A DNA stretch of 64,000 bases. It comes from Verrucomicrobiaceae bacterium (GTDB lineage Bacteria; Verrucomicrobiota; Verrucomicrobiia; Verrucomicrobiales; Akkermansiaceae). The notes under the pieces were generated by a model. The model was not told the DNA's origin and searched no databases. It saw only the letters and a list, made by a program, of their open reading frames with translations. This document shows, one piece after another, positions 22,301 through 32,034 of this stretch (within the stretch, counting starts at the first letter, position 1; each line of letters starts with the position of its first letter). Where the stretch lies: assembly GCA_027491155.1 (NCBI GenBank), contig JAIXWR010000033.1:1-64000 (forward strand), in the 5' to 3' direction. The position numbers were made by a program, and so were the translations under genes.

Positions 22301-25300
22301 GCCGTGACGATTTCCGCGAATACCACGTTCTTCACGACCGCGTTGGAAAAGACACTGACCTTCACGGGGCCGGTCACCCTGAGCGGAGGCAGCCACATCC
22401 TTACCTCCAATGTCGGCGCCACCGTGGCCAACACGGCGACCGTCATCAATGGAGCGATCGGTGATGCCGGCAACGCCCTGGGCCTGACCATCGCTGGCAC
22501 CGGGAATCTGTTTCTTGGCGGTGCGAACACCTACACGGGGCCGACGACGGTGAACTCCGGGCGCGTGTTTCTCTCGGGCTCCCTGAATCCCGCATCGGCC
22601 CTTTCGGTCAGCCCGACCTTGGCGAGCGGTGCGACCTTGACGCTCGGCAACGGTTCGGCAAACCCCGTATCCAGCAGCGGGCCGCTCGCGCTCGGTTCGG
22701 CGACCGGCCCCGTCAACCTCGCTCTCGATCTGGGCGCCAACACGGCCGGCTCGGACTCCATCAACACCACGGCAGCGGCCACCACGACGGGCACGGTGAA
22801 TCTCGCCATCCTGCCTCTGGCCGGCTTTGGCAGCGCATCATCCTATGACCTGCTGACCGCATCGGGCGGCTTGGCCGGTGCCACCTACGCGGTCACCAGC
22901 GCGCCCGGCGGATACACCTATTCGGTGACCGCTTCCGGCACGCTCGTGAGCCTGAACGTGACTCCTTCGACCGCTGGGGATCTCTACTGGCGGGGAGATA
23001 CCAGCAGCAGTTGGAGCACTTTCAGCGGGCTGAACACGAACTGGTTCGCCGATGGTAGCGGGTCGACGAATGCCCAGGTCAACCCCGGCGGGGGCGACAC
23101 GGTGATTTTCAGCACGGTCAACGCCACCAACACGGCCGGCGTCATCACGACCACGCTGGACAACAATTTCACGGTCAACGACCTCGTCTTCGGCAACAAC
23201 CCGAATGGCGTCAATTCGGTCACCATCGCCGGCGGCACGTCCCCCGCGGGGATCCCCGGGGTTCTTTCGATCGCTCCCGCTTCGTCGAGCGATGGCATCG
23301 TGGTCGGGACGAATGCGGGCAATATCGCCCTTTCCGCACCTGTCCTGCTCGGCACCTCCCAAACTTGGACCGTGGACGGCACGGGTCCGAACGGCTCGTC
23401 CCTGAACGTCAGCGGCGCGGTCTCCGGTTCGGCCGGCCTCGGCATCTCCGGCCTGGTGACGCTTTCCGCCCCCGGCAACTCCACCTACACCGGTACCATC
23501 ACGGTGCCGAGCGGCGGCATCCTTCAAGGCGGTGCGACGAACTCGTTCGGCACCAGTTCCTCGGTGACGGTGACCGGCACCGGGATCGTGCGGCTCAACG
23601 GCATCAACCAAACCGTCGTGGCTCTCTCCGGCAACGGCACGGTGCAGAACAACCACGCCTCCACGGGGGCTACCCTCACGGTGGGCGATGCCTCGAATAG
23701 CAGCTTCAGCGGCGTTTTGCAGAACGGTGCCGGTGGCGTGCTCGGACTGACCAAGACCGGAGCGGGAAGCCTCACCTTGTCGGGTGCCAACATCCACACC
23801 GGTGCCACCACGGTGAATGCGGGATCCCTCGTCCTGGGAACCGCCACCACTCTCACCGGCACCAACCCCGTGACCCTGGCGGGCACCGGCGCGCTGGATC
23901 TCAACGGATTCAGCCCGACGATCGGCACGCTGACGAGCACCGTGGCGACCAGCGCGATCGTGAACAACGGATCGGGAACCGGCACGGATACCCTTGCTTT
24001 TGCCAGCGGCGGAAACGTTGAAGCGGCCATTGCCAACGGCGCCACCCGCACGACCGCCCTTCGCGTCACGAACGAGAACGGGAATTTCCGGCTTGCGAAT
24101 GCAAGCAGCACCTTCTCGGGCGGCATCGTTCTCACCAACAGTGCGACGGGCACCCGCCTGTCGCCGGGGACCGTCGTTGCCGGTGCTTATGGAACCGGTG
24201 CCATCACCATCGGTGAAGCCCCCTCTGACCTGGCGGGGATCTACTTCGCGACCGCCACGCAGAACTTCACCAATCCGATCATCGTCAACACGGCGCAGGG
24301 CACCGACCGCGTGGGGTTCCGGTCCGACGTGGCAGGCATCACGCTCTCCGGCGTGATCACGGCGAACCTCGCCCCTGCGACCTTCACTTCAAACAACGCA
24401 GCCGGTGCCTTCATCCTCACGAACCAGGTCACGGGAGCCAGTGGAGTCGTTCTGGACATCACTTCCAAGAGTTCAGCCTCAACCCAGTTCCTGGTCTCGT
24501 TGAACAACACGACGATCAACCCCAACAACTACCAGGGCGACACCGTCATCAATTTCAATGCGGCCTCGGGCAAATCGGCGACCTTGCAATTGCTCGCGCC
24601 GGATCAGATCCCGAACGGCGTCAATGCCGGGAACGTCATCGTCAATGCCAACGGCACGGGGGTCGGCCTGCTGAGCCTCGCCGGCGGAAGCGAGACGATC
24701 AACGGCTTGAGCGGCAGCGGCAACGTCGAGAGCACCAGCGGCACGGTGACCCTCACCCTCGGTGACAACAATGCGACCGCCAGCCACAGCGGCGCGATCA
24801 GCAATGCGTCCGGCACGCTCTCCGTGACGAAGATCGGCTCCGGCGTCCAGACCTTGAGCGGAACGAGCACCTTTGGCGGCGTTCTGTCGGTGAACGGCGG
24901 CCTGGTGGCATTCCCGTCCTCGCCGGCGACCTCAGGCCCGCTCGGCAATTCCACCGCCGTCAACCTCAGCGGTGGCGGCATCAGCTACACCGCGGCAGGG
25001 CCGAATGCCTTGAACCGCCCCGTCGCGATCCTTGGCTCGGTCGGCAGGGTCGATGTGGCGAACGCCACCGGCGCCCTCAGCTTCGGTGCGTCCAGCACGG
25101 GCGGCGACCTGGTGAAGACGGGCCCCGGTGCCGCCTTGCTCACGGGCAGCACGGAACTCAACCTGACCGCCAATGGTGCCGGCGTGGTGGTCAACGATGG
25201 CACCTTGCAGGCCGGCTTCGGGGTCACCGACGTGGCGACGGTGACAGTCGGAGCCACCGGAAATCTCAGTCTTGCGGACTCCAATGCGGAGCTCCTCACG

Positions 25301-28300
25301 CTCGATACCTCGGCAGGCGCGCTCACCTTGGATGGTGGAGCGCAGTTGGGCTTCGAAGTCAATGCGGCGGCCAGCGACAGCATCGCCGTCGCTACCGGCG
25401 GAACCGCGGTCACCAGCGGCGTGGTCGCTCTGAACCTTTTCAACACCGGTGCGGGAATTCAGGCCACCACCTACACCTTGCTGACCGCTCCCGGTGGCCT
25501 TGCAGGAGCGACTTACGTCCTCGGTACAGCTCCCGGCGGATTCAACTACACGATCAATGCCAGCGATACCGCCGTGAGTGTGACCGTGGTTCCGGAAACG
25601 CTGATTTACTGGCGCGGTGGTCAGAACGCACAGTGGAGCACGCTCGGCAGCGCCCCTGCCAACTGGACCACGGACACCGGCGGTGCCGCGGATGCCTTGA
25701 GCGTGCCGGTGCTTGCCAATGCGGTGGTTTTCAGCGCCACGGGCGCCCCCGTGACCTCGGAGATCGATGCGCCCTTCACCGTGGATAGCCTGCAATTCGC
25801 GAGCAGCCACACGATCACCGCTTCCGGATCGGGTGCCTTGACCCTGACTCCCGTGAGCGTGTCAAACGGCCTCCGGGTTCTGAGCGGAGCCACCGCCACC
25901 ATCTCGGCACCTCTGACCACCGGTGCCGCCCAGACTTGGAATGTGGAATCCACCGGTTCGCTCATCCTTGGCGGCAACACGATCTTCACCGGGAGCGTCA
26001 GCAAGACCAACACCGGCGCGCTGACCCTTTCCGGTGCCAACTCCGGAACAGGAGCCATCACCCTGGCAGGTGGCACGCTGAACCTCAACAGCGCCACGGC
26101 CTTGGGCGGCGGGCTTTTCACCATCGGTGCGGGGACCACCGTCAACGCCCCGGCATCCGCGATCACCCTGACCACCAATAACGCACAGGTCTGGAGCGGT
26201 GACTACACGTTCACCGGATCCAACAACCTCGATCTGGGAACCGGGTCGGTGACCCTGGGTGCCAGCCTTGTGCTCAACACCGCGGGCTCTGTCCTGACGG
26301 TGGGCGGCAATATCGGCGACGGGGGCAACAACCGGGGCCTGACCAAGACGGGTGCCGGCTCGCTCGTTCTGGGCGGCGCGAACGGCTACGGAGGCCTGAC
26401 CTCCATCAACGCGGGCGTGCTGCGCATCACCAACGGCGCGGGCTTGGGAACCACCGCGGCGGGAACGTCCCAATCCGGCACCAGTGCCCTGGAACTCGAC
26501 GGCACCGGCGGCGATATCACCGTCGGCGCGGAAGCCCTCACGATCAACGGCGGCGGCATCACCGACCTCGGCGCGCTGCGCAACATCGCCGGCAACAATA
26601 CCTACGGCGGGACGGTCACTTTGGCGGCACAATCGCGCATCAATTCGGTTAGCGGCACGCTGACTCTGGGTAACGCGACAGCCGTCAGTTCTCCCAACCT
26701 GACGCTGGTCGTTGGAGGTGCTGGCAACACAAACATTTCCGGGAATGTGACGCTTGGATCGGGTGGCATCGCCAAGGATGGAGCCGGTGTTCTGACTTTG
26801 GGTGGCACAAACACCTACACGGGAACGACTGGGCTGAATGCCGGCACCTTGAATGTGACTGGCACCATTACGGGAAATACCACGTCCAGCACGCTGGCGC
26901 TTGGCGGGTCTGCCGGCAACACCGTCGTCAATGTCAGCAACGACATGACCCTGTTTGCGATATCGGGCGCGAACGCCGCCGGTTCCAATGCGGTTTACAA
27001 CCAGACGGCTGGAACCGTCACCATTAGCCCCGGGACAGCCAATACGCAGTATGTCGCCAACAACGGTTACGGATACTTCAATCTGACCGGGGGGACGTTC
27101 CGTGACCTGAACCGTTTCGATGTCGTTCAGAACACGGCTTCGACGGGTGCGGTGGGCGTCGCTTACATTGGCAGCACGCTGAACAACAACAACGGCGAGT
27201 GGATGATCATCGGCTTTGGCGGTGTCGGCCAGATGACCGTGGGTGCGGGAGGAAATGTGACCCGTGTAGGGGCGACGCAGCCTCTTGGGATCGTGATGAA
27301 CTCCACCGGCGCGAACGGCATTTTGAATCTGGCGGGAGGCTCCGTGGATACCGGCGCACAACCGATCCGGTTCGGCAATGGCAACATCAGCAACACCACC
27401 GGCTACGTCAACCTCGCCGCTGGAACGCTCTCCGTCGGCACGGTTGGAACCATCAATATCAGCACTGGCTCCGGCAACAACGCCTACTACAACTTCGCGG
27501 GCGGCACGCTGAGGACCAGCGTAGCACTGGCATCGGGCTATGCACCGGCAGCCACCGGCACTACGGCAGTCACCTCGACCATCTTCGGGGCGATCGATAA
27601 CAATGGCACGGCGAACGACTTCGCCGGGGGATTGACCGTTGACACCAATGGACTCAACAGCACCTTCGCCAATGTCCTGGCAGGATCCACCGCCGCATCG
27701 GCCGTGGGCGTGACCCAGGCTGACCTGACCATCTCCGGCGGCAGCGGCTACATCGGCGCACCCGCAGTCCAGTTCAGCACCGCCGGCGTCACCGCGGGCG
27801 GCACGCCCGCCTCCGGTTATGCCTTGGTCAGTGGCGGATCGGTCACAGGTATCGTAATCACCAATCCGGGCACTTATGTCTCGGGCACGATTCCGACGGT
27901 CACGCTCTCTGGAGGCGGGGCTTCGATCACGCCTGCAACAGTCACCTCGGGTGCGCTGACCACTCCCAATACGCCAGGAGGCCTGACCAAAACGGGGGCG
28001 GGCACTCTCACCCTCTCCGGCGCGAACACCTACAGTGGCCCGACCACGGTCAATGGCGGCACCTTGCAACTCAACGGCGCTGCGGCAGGCACTCCCGCCA
28101 CCAGCGCGGTGACGGTCAGCACGGGCGGCACGCTCGGGTTCACCGCCGCAACCGCCGACACGCTCAACCTCGGCACCAAGGACCTGACCCTGAGTGGCGG
28201 CACACTCGCCTTCGACATCGGCGATGCGGGTGTGAACGATGCGATTACCGTCAACAATTTCACCCTCTCCGCGAACAGCGCGTTCAACTTCACCAGCATC

Positions 28301-31300
28301 GGTGCCGTCGGTGGCAGCTACACTCTGGTGACCTCCGCCAACCCGATCACCAACACCGGTTCCCACACCATCACGGGCCAGACCATCGGCCGCGTGACCC
28401 TGACCCCGACTGTCAACACCAACACGATCACGATCGACTCGACCGTGTTCGAAGGAAAGTGGAACCAGGCCGGCGGCGGCAACTGGAGCTCGGGCGATCC
28501 GAACGCGACCTTGGGCAACTGGGACAACTACAAGCCCACCGTCGCGGGTGATGCCGCGCTCTTCGGCGACTCGATCACCGCTCCGTCGTCCGTTTTGGTG
28601 GATACCCCGCACATCGTGGGTTACCTCCGCTTCGACAACGCCAATGCCTACACCATCGGTGCCAATGGCAGCAGCAACCTGACGCTGAACAACGGGGCGA
28701 GCAACGCGGTGGCGACCGTCACGACGGGCTCGCACACCATTGCCGAGAACGTCACGCTGCTCAGCCACCTCGACGTGATTCCGGCCTCGGGCACCACCCT
28801 GACGATGAGCGGTGTCCTCAGCGGCGCCACCCGGAACCTCGAACTCAACGGTCCGGGCAACCTGGTGCTTTCGGGAGTCCATACCTACGGCGGCACGACC
28901 ACGGTCTCCAACGGCGCGCTCACCCTCTCCGGTGCCCGCACGGCCACGATGGGTGCCATCACGGTCGGCAACCTGCCCTCCACCACCGGCACCCTCAACA
29001 TCAGCAACGGCACGTTCACGGCAGGCACCTTCAGTGTCGGCTCGGGAACCAACGCCCTCACCGCCGGGGTCGTCAACCACACCGGCGGCACCCTGACGAC
29101 GAGCGGCAGCCAGTTGCTCTTGGGCAACAATGGAACGGGACTTGTCCCCGGCAGCAATTCCACGGGCACCTACAACCTGAACGGAGGCACCCTCAATACG
29201 GTGGTGGCGGCCGGCAGCACGGGAATCCTCATCGGGGTCAACACCGGGACGACGGGCGTCTTCAACATGATGAGCGGCACCTTGAACATGGCCGCCGGGT
29301 CGACGATGCAGATCGCCCGATCGGACAACAGCCCCGCGCTGGCGACCACCGGCAGCTTCATCCAGACCGGCGGAACGGCAACGGTGGGCATCCTGCAGAT
29401 GAGCGGCACCGCGGCCGGCGCCGCCAACAACGCGGCCGGCAGTTCGACGCTGACCCTCACGGGCGGCACCTTCTCCGCCGCCTCCTTCGGCGCGCTCTCC
29501 GGCGGCAACCAGAGCAGCTCGACCATCACCATCGGCGGCACCGCCCAGGTGACCCTGCCCGTATTCCCGACGAACGTGAAAGGAACGTCGGCAACGGCGA
29601 CCATCACCTTCGACTCGACCACGGGCTTCCTGTCCCCGGCGGCAGCCAGCACGACCTACCTTCCCGCGGGAACCTTCAACAACGCCTACCTCACGGCGAA
29701 CGGCGCGAACCTGAACGTTCCGTCGGGACGCGACATCACGATCGCCCAGGTGCTCAGCGACGCCCCCAGCTTCGCCGGCACACTGAGGAAGTCGGGCCCC
29801 GGCGCCTTGACCCTCTCGGCAGCCAACACCTACACCGGCACGGCCACGGTCAGCGAGGGAACCCTCGCCCTTGGAAGCGTCGACGCGCTCGGGACGACCG
29901 CGGCGGGCACCACCGTCGCGAGCGGCGGACGGGTGATCTTCGGCGGCCTGGCCACGGCATCGACCGTTGCCGAGGGTTTCGACATCGCGGGAACCGGCAC
30001 CGCTTCGAACGGCGCCCTCAACGTCGGCGGCAACAGGACGATCAACATGACCGGACCGGTCACGCTGTCCGGCAATGCATCCGTCACGGCCGATGGTGGC
30101 TCCGCCTTCAACTTCTCCAACGCCAGCGCGTTCACGGGGACCAACACCAACCTGACCGTCCAAACCGACGGCAGCGTCGCGAACACCATCTCGGGAGTTG
30201 TAAGCCTGGGGACCGGCAGCCTGACCAAGGCAGGCACTTCCACCCTGATCCTGTCCGGAGACAACGCCTACTCGGGCGGCACGACCATCACCGGCGGCAT
30301 CCTGGCGATTCCGTCAACGGGCGACGCGGGCACCGGTAGCATTTCGATCGCCGGCGGCGTCCGCCTGGAACTGGGTGCGGTGACCCTGGCCAATGCCATC
30401 AACCTCGGCGCCAATGGCGGCGTGGTGGGCCGGGGCCTGGTCGAAGGCACCAACGGCGTCACCACCCTCAACGGGCCGATCTCGGCCACCGTCGGACCGG
30501 TTGCGGGTGGGACCTTCGCCACGACCGGCGCGGGTACTCTCCTGAACCTGAACGGGGCGATCACCTCGACTCCTGCCACCCTGCCGATCTCGGTCCGTGT
30601 GGGGAACGTGAACTTCGGTGGCGGCGGCAATTACACCGACCTGAGGCTCAGTGGCAATATCGGCCTCAATGCCGACGACGGGATTTCGACCAGCGCCGTG
30701 ACGCTCGTCGGAGCTTCGGTGGCCTGCGTTATTGATTTGAAGGGCTTCGATCAGAGCCTCGCGGGGATGACCAAGGGCGGAAGCGCGGCATCCGTGGTCA
30801 ACAGCGTGGCTGCCACGACCAGTACCCTGACGCTGACGAGCGCGCTGAGCAGCACCAACGCGGTCACTCTCGCCGGAACCGGTTCGGGTATCCTGGCGGT
30901 CACCCAGGCGGGGTCGGCGGTCCAGACCTTGAGCGCCGCGAATACCTACACCGGGCCGACGACGGTCAACAGCGGCACACTCGCCGCCGGTGTGGCATCG
31001 GTCGCGAATGTCAGCGGCGCCTTCGGCAACAACTCGGCGGTCATCATGGCCAACGATGCCACCGCGGTCCTGGACATCACCGGGTTCAACACCCAGATCG
31101 GATCGATCACCGGTGGCGGGGCGACCGGCGGCAATGTCAACCTCGGCGCAGCGGTCCTGACCGTGGGAGGCGACAACAGCAGCCCCGCGGCCTATGCAGG
31201 TGCCATTTCCGGGACCGGCGGGCTGACCAAGATCGGAACGGGGACGCAGATCCTTTCGGGTGCCAACACCTACAACGGCAACACCACCGTCTCGGTCGGC

Positions 31301-31990
31301 ACCCTGGCCCTGGTCGGCGGAAGCCATGCCTCTCCGATCACGGTGAGCAGCGGGGCTTCGCTGGGCTTCACCCTCGGCGCTCCGACCACCTCGACGAGCA
31401 CCTTCAACCTGTCCGCGGGCACGATCAAGATCACCGGCACCCCGACCTTGCCGAGCTACACGCTGATCAGCGCTTCGGCGGGCATCACCGGCACACCGGT
31501 CCTGGACGCGCCGATCGCCGGCTATGTCCTCAAGAAGGTGGGCAACACCCTCGTCCTTGAGAACCCCTACGAAGCCTGGGCGGCTGCCAATGGCGCAACC
31601 GGCGGCCCGACTGGCGATCCCGATAGCGATGGCGTGGAGAACCTGTTGGAATACGCCTTCGGCACCAATCCGGCGGTGGGTTCCTCCGGACCGGGAGATC
31701 TCGTATACTCGGGCGGTGTGTTGACCTCACCCGGCCAGCCGATCCTGGAGGAAGATGGCGGCGTCTGGTATGCGGTGTTCTGCCGCCGCGTCGATTACCT
31801 CGACGAGGGCCTGATCTACACCGTGGAGTTCTCCAACGCTCTGAGCGCCTGGACGCCCACCACGGCCCCGCCCACGGTCATCGCCACCGACGGGGTGATC
31901 GACGTCGTCCGCGTTCCCTTCCTGAACTTCGTGCCGAGCGACAACGGCCCACAGAAGCCGACCTTCTTCCGCGTCGAGGTTACCCAATAA
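19340..31990 (+). CDS. Giant secreted beta-strand-repeat protein, 4216 residues
   Basis: The protein starts with a signal peptide (MKPRRVFFASRLSL... ending AQAQ near residue 32). It carries at least 18 recognisable autotransporter-associated beta-strand repeats of the form LTKTGAGTLTLSGANTYTG. Four tandem units are visible: each opens with a Trp-rich motif (TWAG near 33, YWRG near 1215, YWRG near 2089, EGKWNQ near 3037). Each closes with a Y(T/D)L(L/V/I)(T/S)A-type segment. The last 125 residues form a non-repetitive tail (DPDSDGVENLLEYAFGTNP ... FFRVEVTQ). No C-terminal autotransporter barrel and no PEP-CTERM tail are present, so the anchoring route is unclear. It is probably a cell-surface fibre or adhesin. 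The start at 19340 is chosen for the signal peptide. Confidence 0.93.
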   Translation: MKPRRVFFASRLSLPLATALVALFHASQAQAQTRTWAGATVDVANGAWGTTTNWSGGDIPDTDLEIASFSADWSGSGPTFALGGNRTVNGIIYSDTGTAKQAGSIVAGSTLTLSGTSPTITTTNSLAINSILSWGATGLNKTGAVTLTLSGNNTGTGLITLSAGILRATTSANALGTGTAALSMAAGTAPGTVLQLANDTGLSFARNTTITGSGTATITSDRLNAGAGVTHTLGTLSIGAQTLSITRGSGATSGTGGITFGATTQTGNATYSTAADTLLTLGAVSGSFNLTKTGAGTLALPSTNSHTGVLSIAGGIINASSFSNYGVASALGNRALASETSGADSATSGIGLRFANGTLQYTGSTAQSTNRMIRLINGATAGTIDASGTGSGTLSFTGTTNINLFDTAGTRTLTLTGSNTGANTFNLILADQGSTYTSGVAAGATSLTKSGAGNWNVTGGNIHTGVTTISGGTLTVSSIANAGVQTTITTTAGSNSATVASATGLAIGMTVSASTIPSGNSTIATPVTITNISGTTLTLSSGTGITAGTAQNAVIGVANPLGLAPVAATNLVFNNGTLAYTGASTTTNRGFTLTGAGTLDVAGSSVLIFNGAIGGTSTLTKTNTGTLSLGGVIGSGAGGLAVTGGTLIVGNANNTFTGNITVSGASSALQMTSGSNGDATSGPLGINTTAYKTVTLTSGGIFRPSATYNVNTPSASLPGNGQVFSIGTGGGVFDVGTGVTFTLDDGSGAAGTAWTAPQLQGGGALTKAGLGTLSLGAGTSNFGTAFTGTITVSAGLLQLGNAGSPLGNTTSGTTVASGAALNVNGTTQTAAEPLTITGTGLAAGPQGALTSGSANAATWVGPVTLGGNATIGSSAAGGLTLGGTATVNTAGNILTLRNSSTGRLFTDGIISGAGSVVMNSPGTGDYVPRADHTYSGGTTHTAGFIAVDRNSTGLPGSLTAGPFGTGTLDLAGGQIRSGTGSARTIGNAVTISANTTFFTTALEKTLTFTGPVTLSGGSHILTSNVGATVANTATVINGAIGDAGNALGLTIAGTGNLFLGGANTYTGPTTVNSGRVFLSGSLNPASALSVSPTLASGATLTLGNGSANPVSSSGPLALGSATGPVNLALDLGANTAGSDSINTTAAATTTGTVNLAILPLAGFGSASSYDLLTASGGLAGATYAVTSAPGGYTYSVTASGTLVSLNVTPSTAGDLYWRGDTSSSWSTFSGLNTNWFADGSGSTNAQVNPGGGDTVIFSTVNATNTAGVITTTLDNNFTVNDLVFGNNPNGVNSVTIAGGTSPAGIPGVLSIAPASSSDGIVVGTNAGNIALSAPVLLGTSQTWTVDGTGPNGSSLNVSGAVSGSAGLGISGLVTLSAPGNSTYTGTITVPSGGILQGGATNSFGTSSSVTVTGTGIVRLNGINQTVVALSGNGTVQNNHASTGATLTVGDASNSSFSGVLQNGAGGVLGLTKTGAGSLTLSGANIHTGATTVNAGSLVLGTATTLTGTNPVTLAGTGALDLNGFSPTIGTLTSTVATSAIVNNGSGTGTDTLAFASGGNVEAAIANGATRTTALRVTNENGNFRLANASSTFSGGIVLTNSATGTRLSPGTVVAGAYGTGAITIGEAPSDLAGIYFATATQNFTNPIIVNTAQGTDRVGFRSDVAGITLSGVITANLAPATFTSNNAAGAFILTNQVTGASGVVLDITSKSSASTQFLVSLNNTTINPNNYQGDTVINFNAASGKSATLQLLAPDQIPNGVNAGNVIVNANGTGVGLLSLAGGSETINGLSGSGNVESTSGTVTLTLGDNNATASHSGAISNASGTLSVTKIGSGVQTLSGTSTFGGVLSVNGGLVAFPSSPATSGPLGNSTAVNLSGGGISYTAAGPNALNRPVAILGSVGRVDVANATGALSFGASSTGGDLVKTGPGAALLTGSTELNLTANGAGVVVNDGTLQAGFGVTDVATVTVGATGNLSLADSNAELLTLDTSAGALTLDGGAQLGFEVNAAASDSIAVATGGTAVTSGVVALNLFNTGAGIQATTYTLLTAPGGLAGATYVLGTAPGGFNYTINASDTAVSVTVVPETLIYWRGGQNAQWSTLGSAPANWTTDTGGAADALSVPVLANAVVFSATGAPVTSEIDAPFTVDSLQFASSHTITASGSGALTLTPVSVSNGLRVLSGATATISAPLTTGAAQTWNVESTGSLILGGNTIFTGSVSKTNTGALTLSGANSGTGAITLAGGTLNLNSATALGGGLFTIGAGTTVNAPASAITLTTNNAQVWSGDYTFTGSNNLDLGTGSVTLGASLVLNTAGSVLTVGGNIGDGGNNRGLTKTGAGSLVLGGANGYGGLTSINAGVLRITNGAGLGTTAAGTSQSGTSALELDGTGGDITVGAEALTINGGGITDLGALRNIAGNNTYGGTVTLAAQSRINSVSGTLTLGNATAVSSPNLTLVVGGAGNTNISGNVTLGSGGIAKDGAGVLTLGGTNTYTGTTGLNAGTLNVTGTITGNTTSSTLALGGSAGNTVVNVSNDMTLFAISGANAAGSNAVYNQTAGTVTISPGTANTQYVANNGYGYFNLTGGTFRDLNRFDVVQNTASTGAVGVAYIGSTLNNNNGEWMIIGFGGVGQMTVGAGGNVTRVGATQPLGIVMNSTGANGILNLAGGSVDTGAQPIRFGNGNISNTTGYVNLAAGTLSVGTVGTINISTGSGNNAYYNFAGGTLRTSVALASGYAPAATGTTAVTSTIFGAIDNNGTANDFAGGLTVDTNGLNSTFANVLAGSTAASAVGVTQADLTISGGSGYIGAPAVQFSTAGVTAGGTPASGYALVSGGSVTGIVITNPGTYVSGTIPTVTLSGGGASITPATVTSGALTTPNTPGGLTKTGAGTLTLSGANTYSGPTTVNGGTLQLNGAAAGTPATSAVTVSTGGTLGFTAATADTLNLGTKDLTLSGGTLAFDIGDAGVNDAITVNNFTLSANSAFNFTSIGAVGGSYTLVTSANPITNTGSHTITGQTIGRVTLTPTVNTNTITIDSTVFEGKWNQAGGGNWSSGDPNATLGNWDNYKPTVAGDAALFGDSITAPSSVLVDTPHIVGYLRFDNANAYTIGANGSSNLTLNNGASNAVATVTTGSHTIAENVTLLSHLDVIPASGTTLTMSGVLSGATRNLELNGPGNLVLSGVHTYGGTTTVSNGALTLSGARTATMGAITVGNLPSTTGTLNISNGTFTAGTFSVGSGTNALTAGVVNHTGGTLTTSGSQLLLGNNGTGLVPGSNSTGTYNLNGGTLNTVVAAGSTGILIGVNTGTTGVFNMMSGTLNMAAGSTMQIARSDNSPALATTGSFIQTGGTATVGILQMSGTAAGAANNAAGSSTLTLTGGTFSAASFGALSGGNQSSSTITIGGTAQVTLPVFPTNVKGTSATATITFDSTTGFLSPAAASTTYLPAGTFNNAYLTANGANLNVPSGRDITIAQVLSDAPSFAGTLRKSGPGALTLSAANTYTGTATVSEGTLALGSVDALGTTAAGTTVASGGRVIFGGLATASTVAEGFDIAGTGTASNGALNVGGNRTINMTGPVTLSGNASVTADGGSAFNFSNASAFTGTNTNLTVQTDGSVANTISGVVSLGTGSLTKAGTSTLILSGDNAYSGGTTITGGILAIPSTGDAGTGSISIAGGVRLELGAVTLANAINLGANGGVVGRGLVEGTNGVTTLNGPISATVGPVAGGTFATTGAGTLLNLNGAITSTPATLPISVRVGNVNFGGGGNYTDLRLSGNIGLNADDGISTSAVTLVGASVACVIDLKGFDQSLAGMTKGGSAASVVNSVAATTSTLTLTSALSSTNAVTLAGTGSGILAVTQAGSAVQTLSAANTYTGPTTVNSGTLAAGVASVANVSGAFGNNSAVIMANDATAVLDITGFNTQIGSITGGGATGGNVNLGAAVLTVGGDNSSPAAYAGAISGTGGLTKIGTGTQILSGANTYNGNTTVSVGTLALVGGSHASPITVSSGASLGFTLGAPTTSTSTFNLSAGTIKITGTPTLPSYTLISASAGITGTPVLDAPIAGYVLKKVGNTLVLENPYEAWAAANGATGGPTGDPDSDGVENLLEYAFGTNPAVGSSGPGDLVYSGGVLTSPGQPILEEDGGVWYAVFCRRVDYLDEGLIYTVEFSNALSAWTPTTAPPTVIATDGVIDVVRVPFLNFVPSDNGPQKPTFFRVEVTQ

Positions 31991-32034
31991 GCCTGCAGAC
32001 CCGATCCTAGCGATTGCATCCTTCCAAAAACCCC

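Noticed and set aside
25862-30163. A 1433-residue open frame antisense to the giant gene
   Set aside because: It mirrors the GC-rich repeat DNA of the giant gene, gives low-complexity Gly/Arg/Ala sequence without any domain and has no signal of its own.
19340-31990. CRISPR-like or satellite DNA repeat array
   Set aside because: The periodicity is at the protein level (beta-strand repeats of varying sequence) within one long coding frame; there are no identical direct repeats with unique spacers.
19340-31990. Classical type V autotransporter
   Set aside because: The C-terminus lacks a barrel of about 280 residues and ends FFRVEVTQ; only the passenger-type repeats are present.
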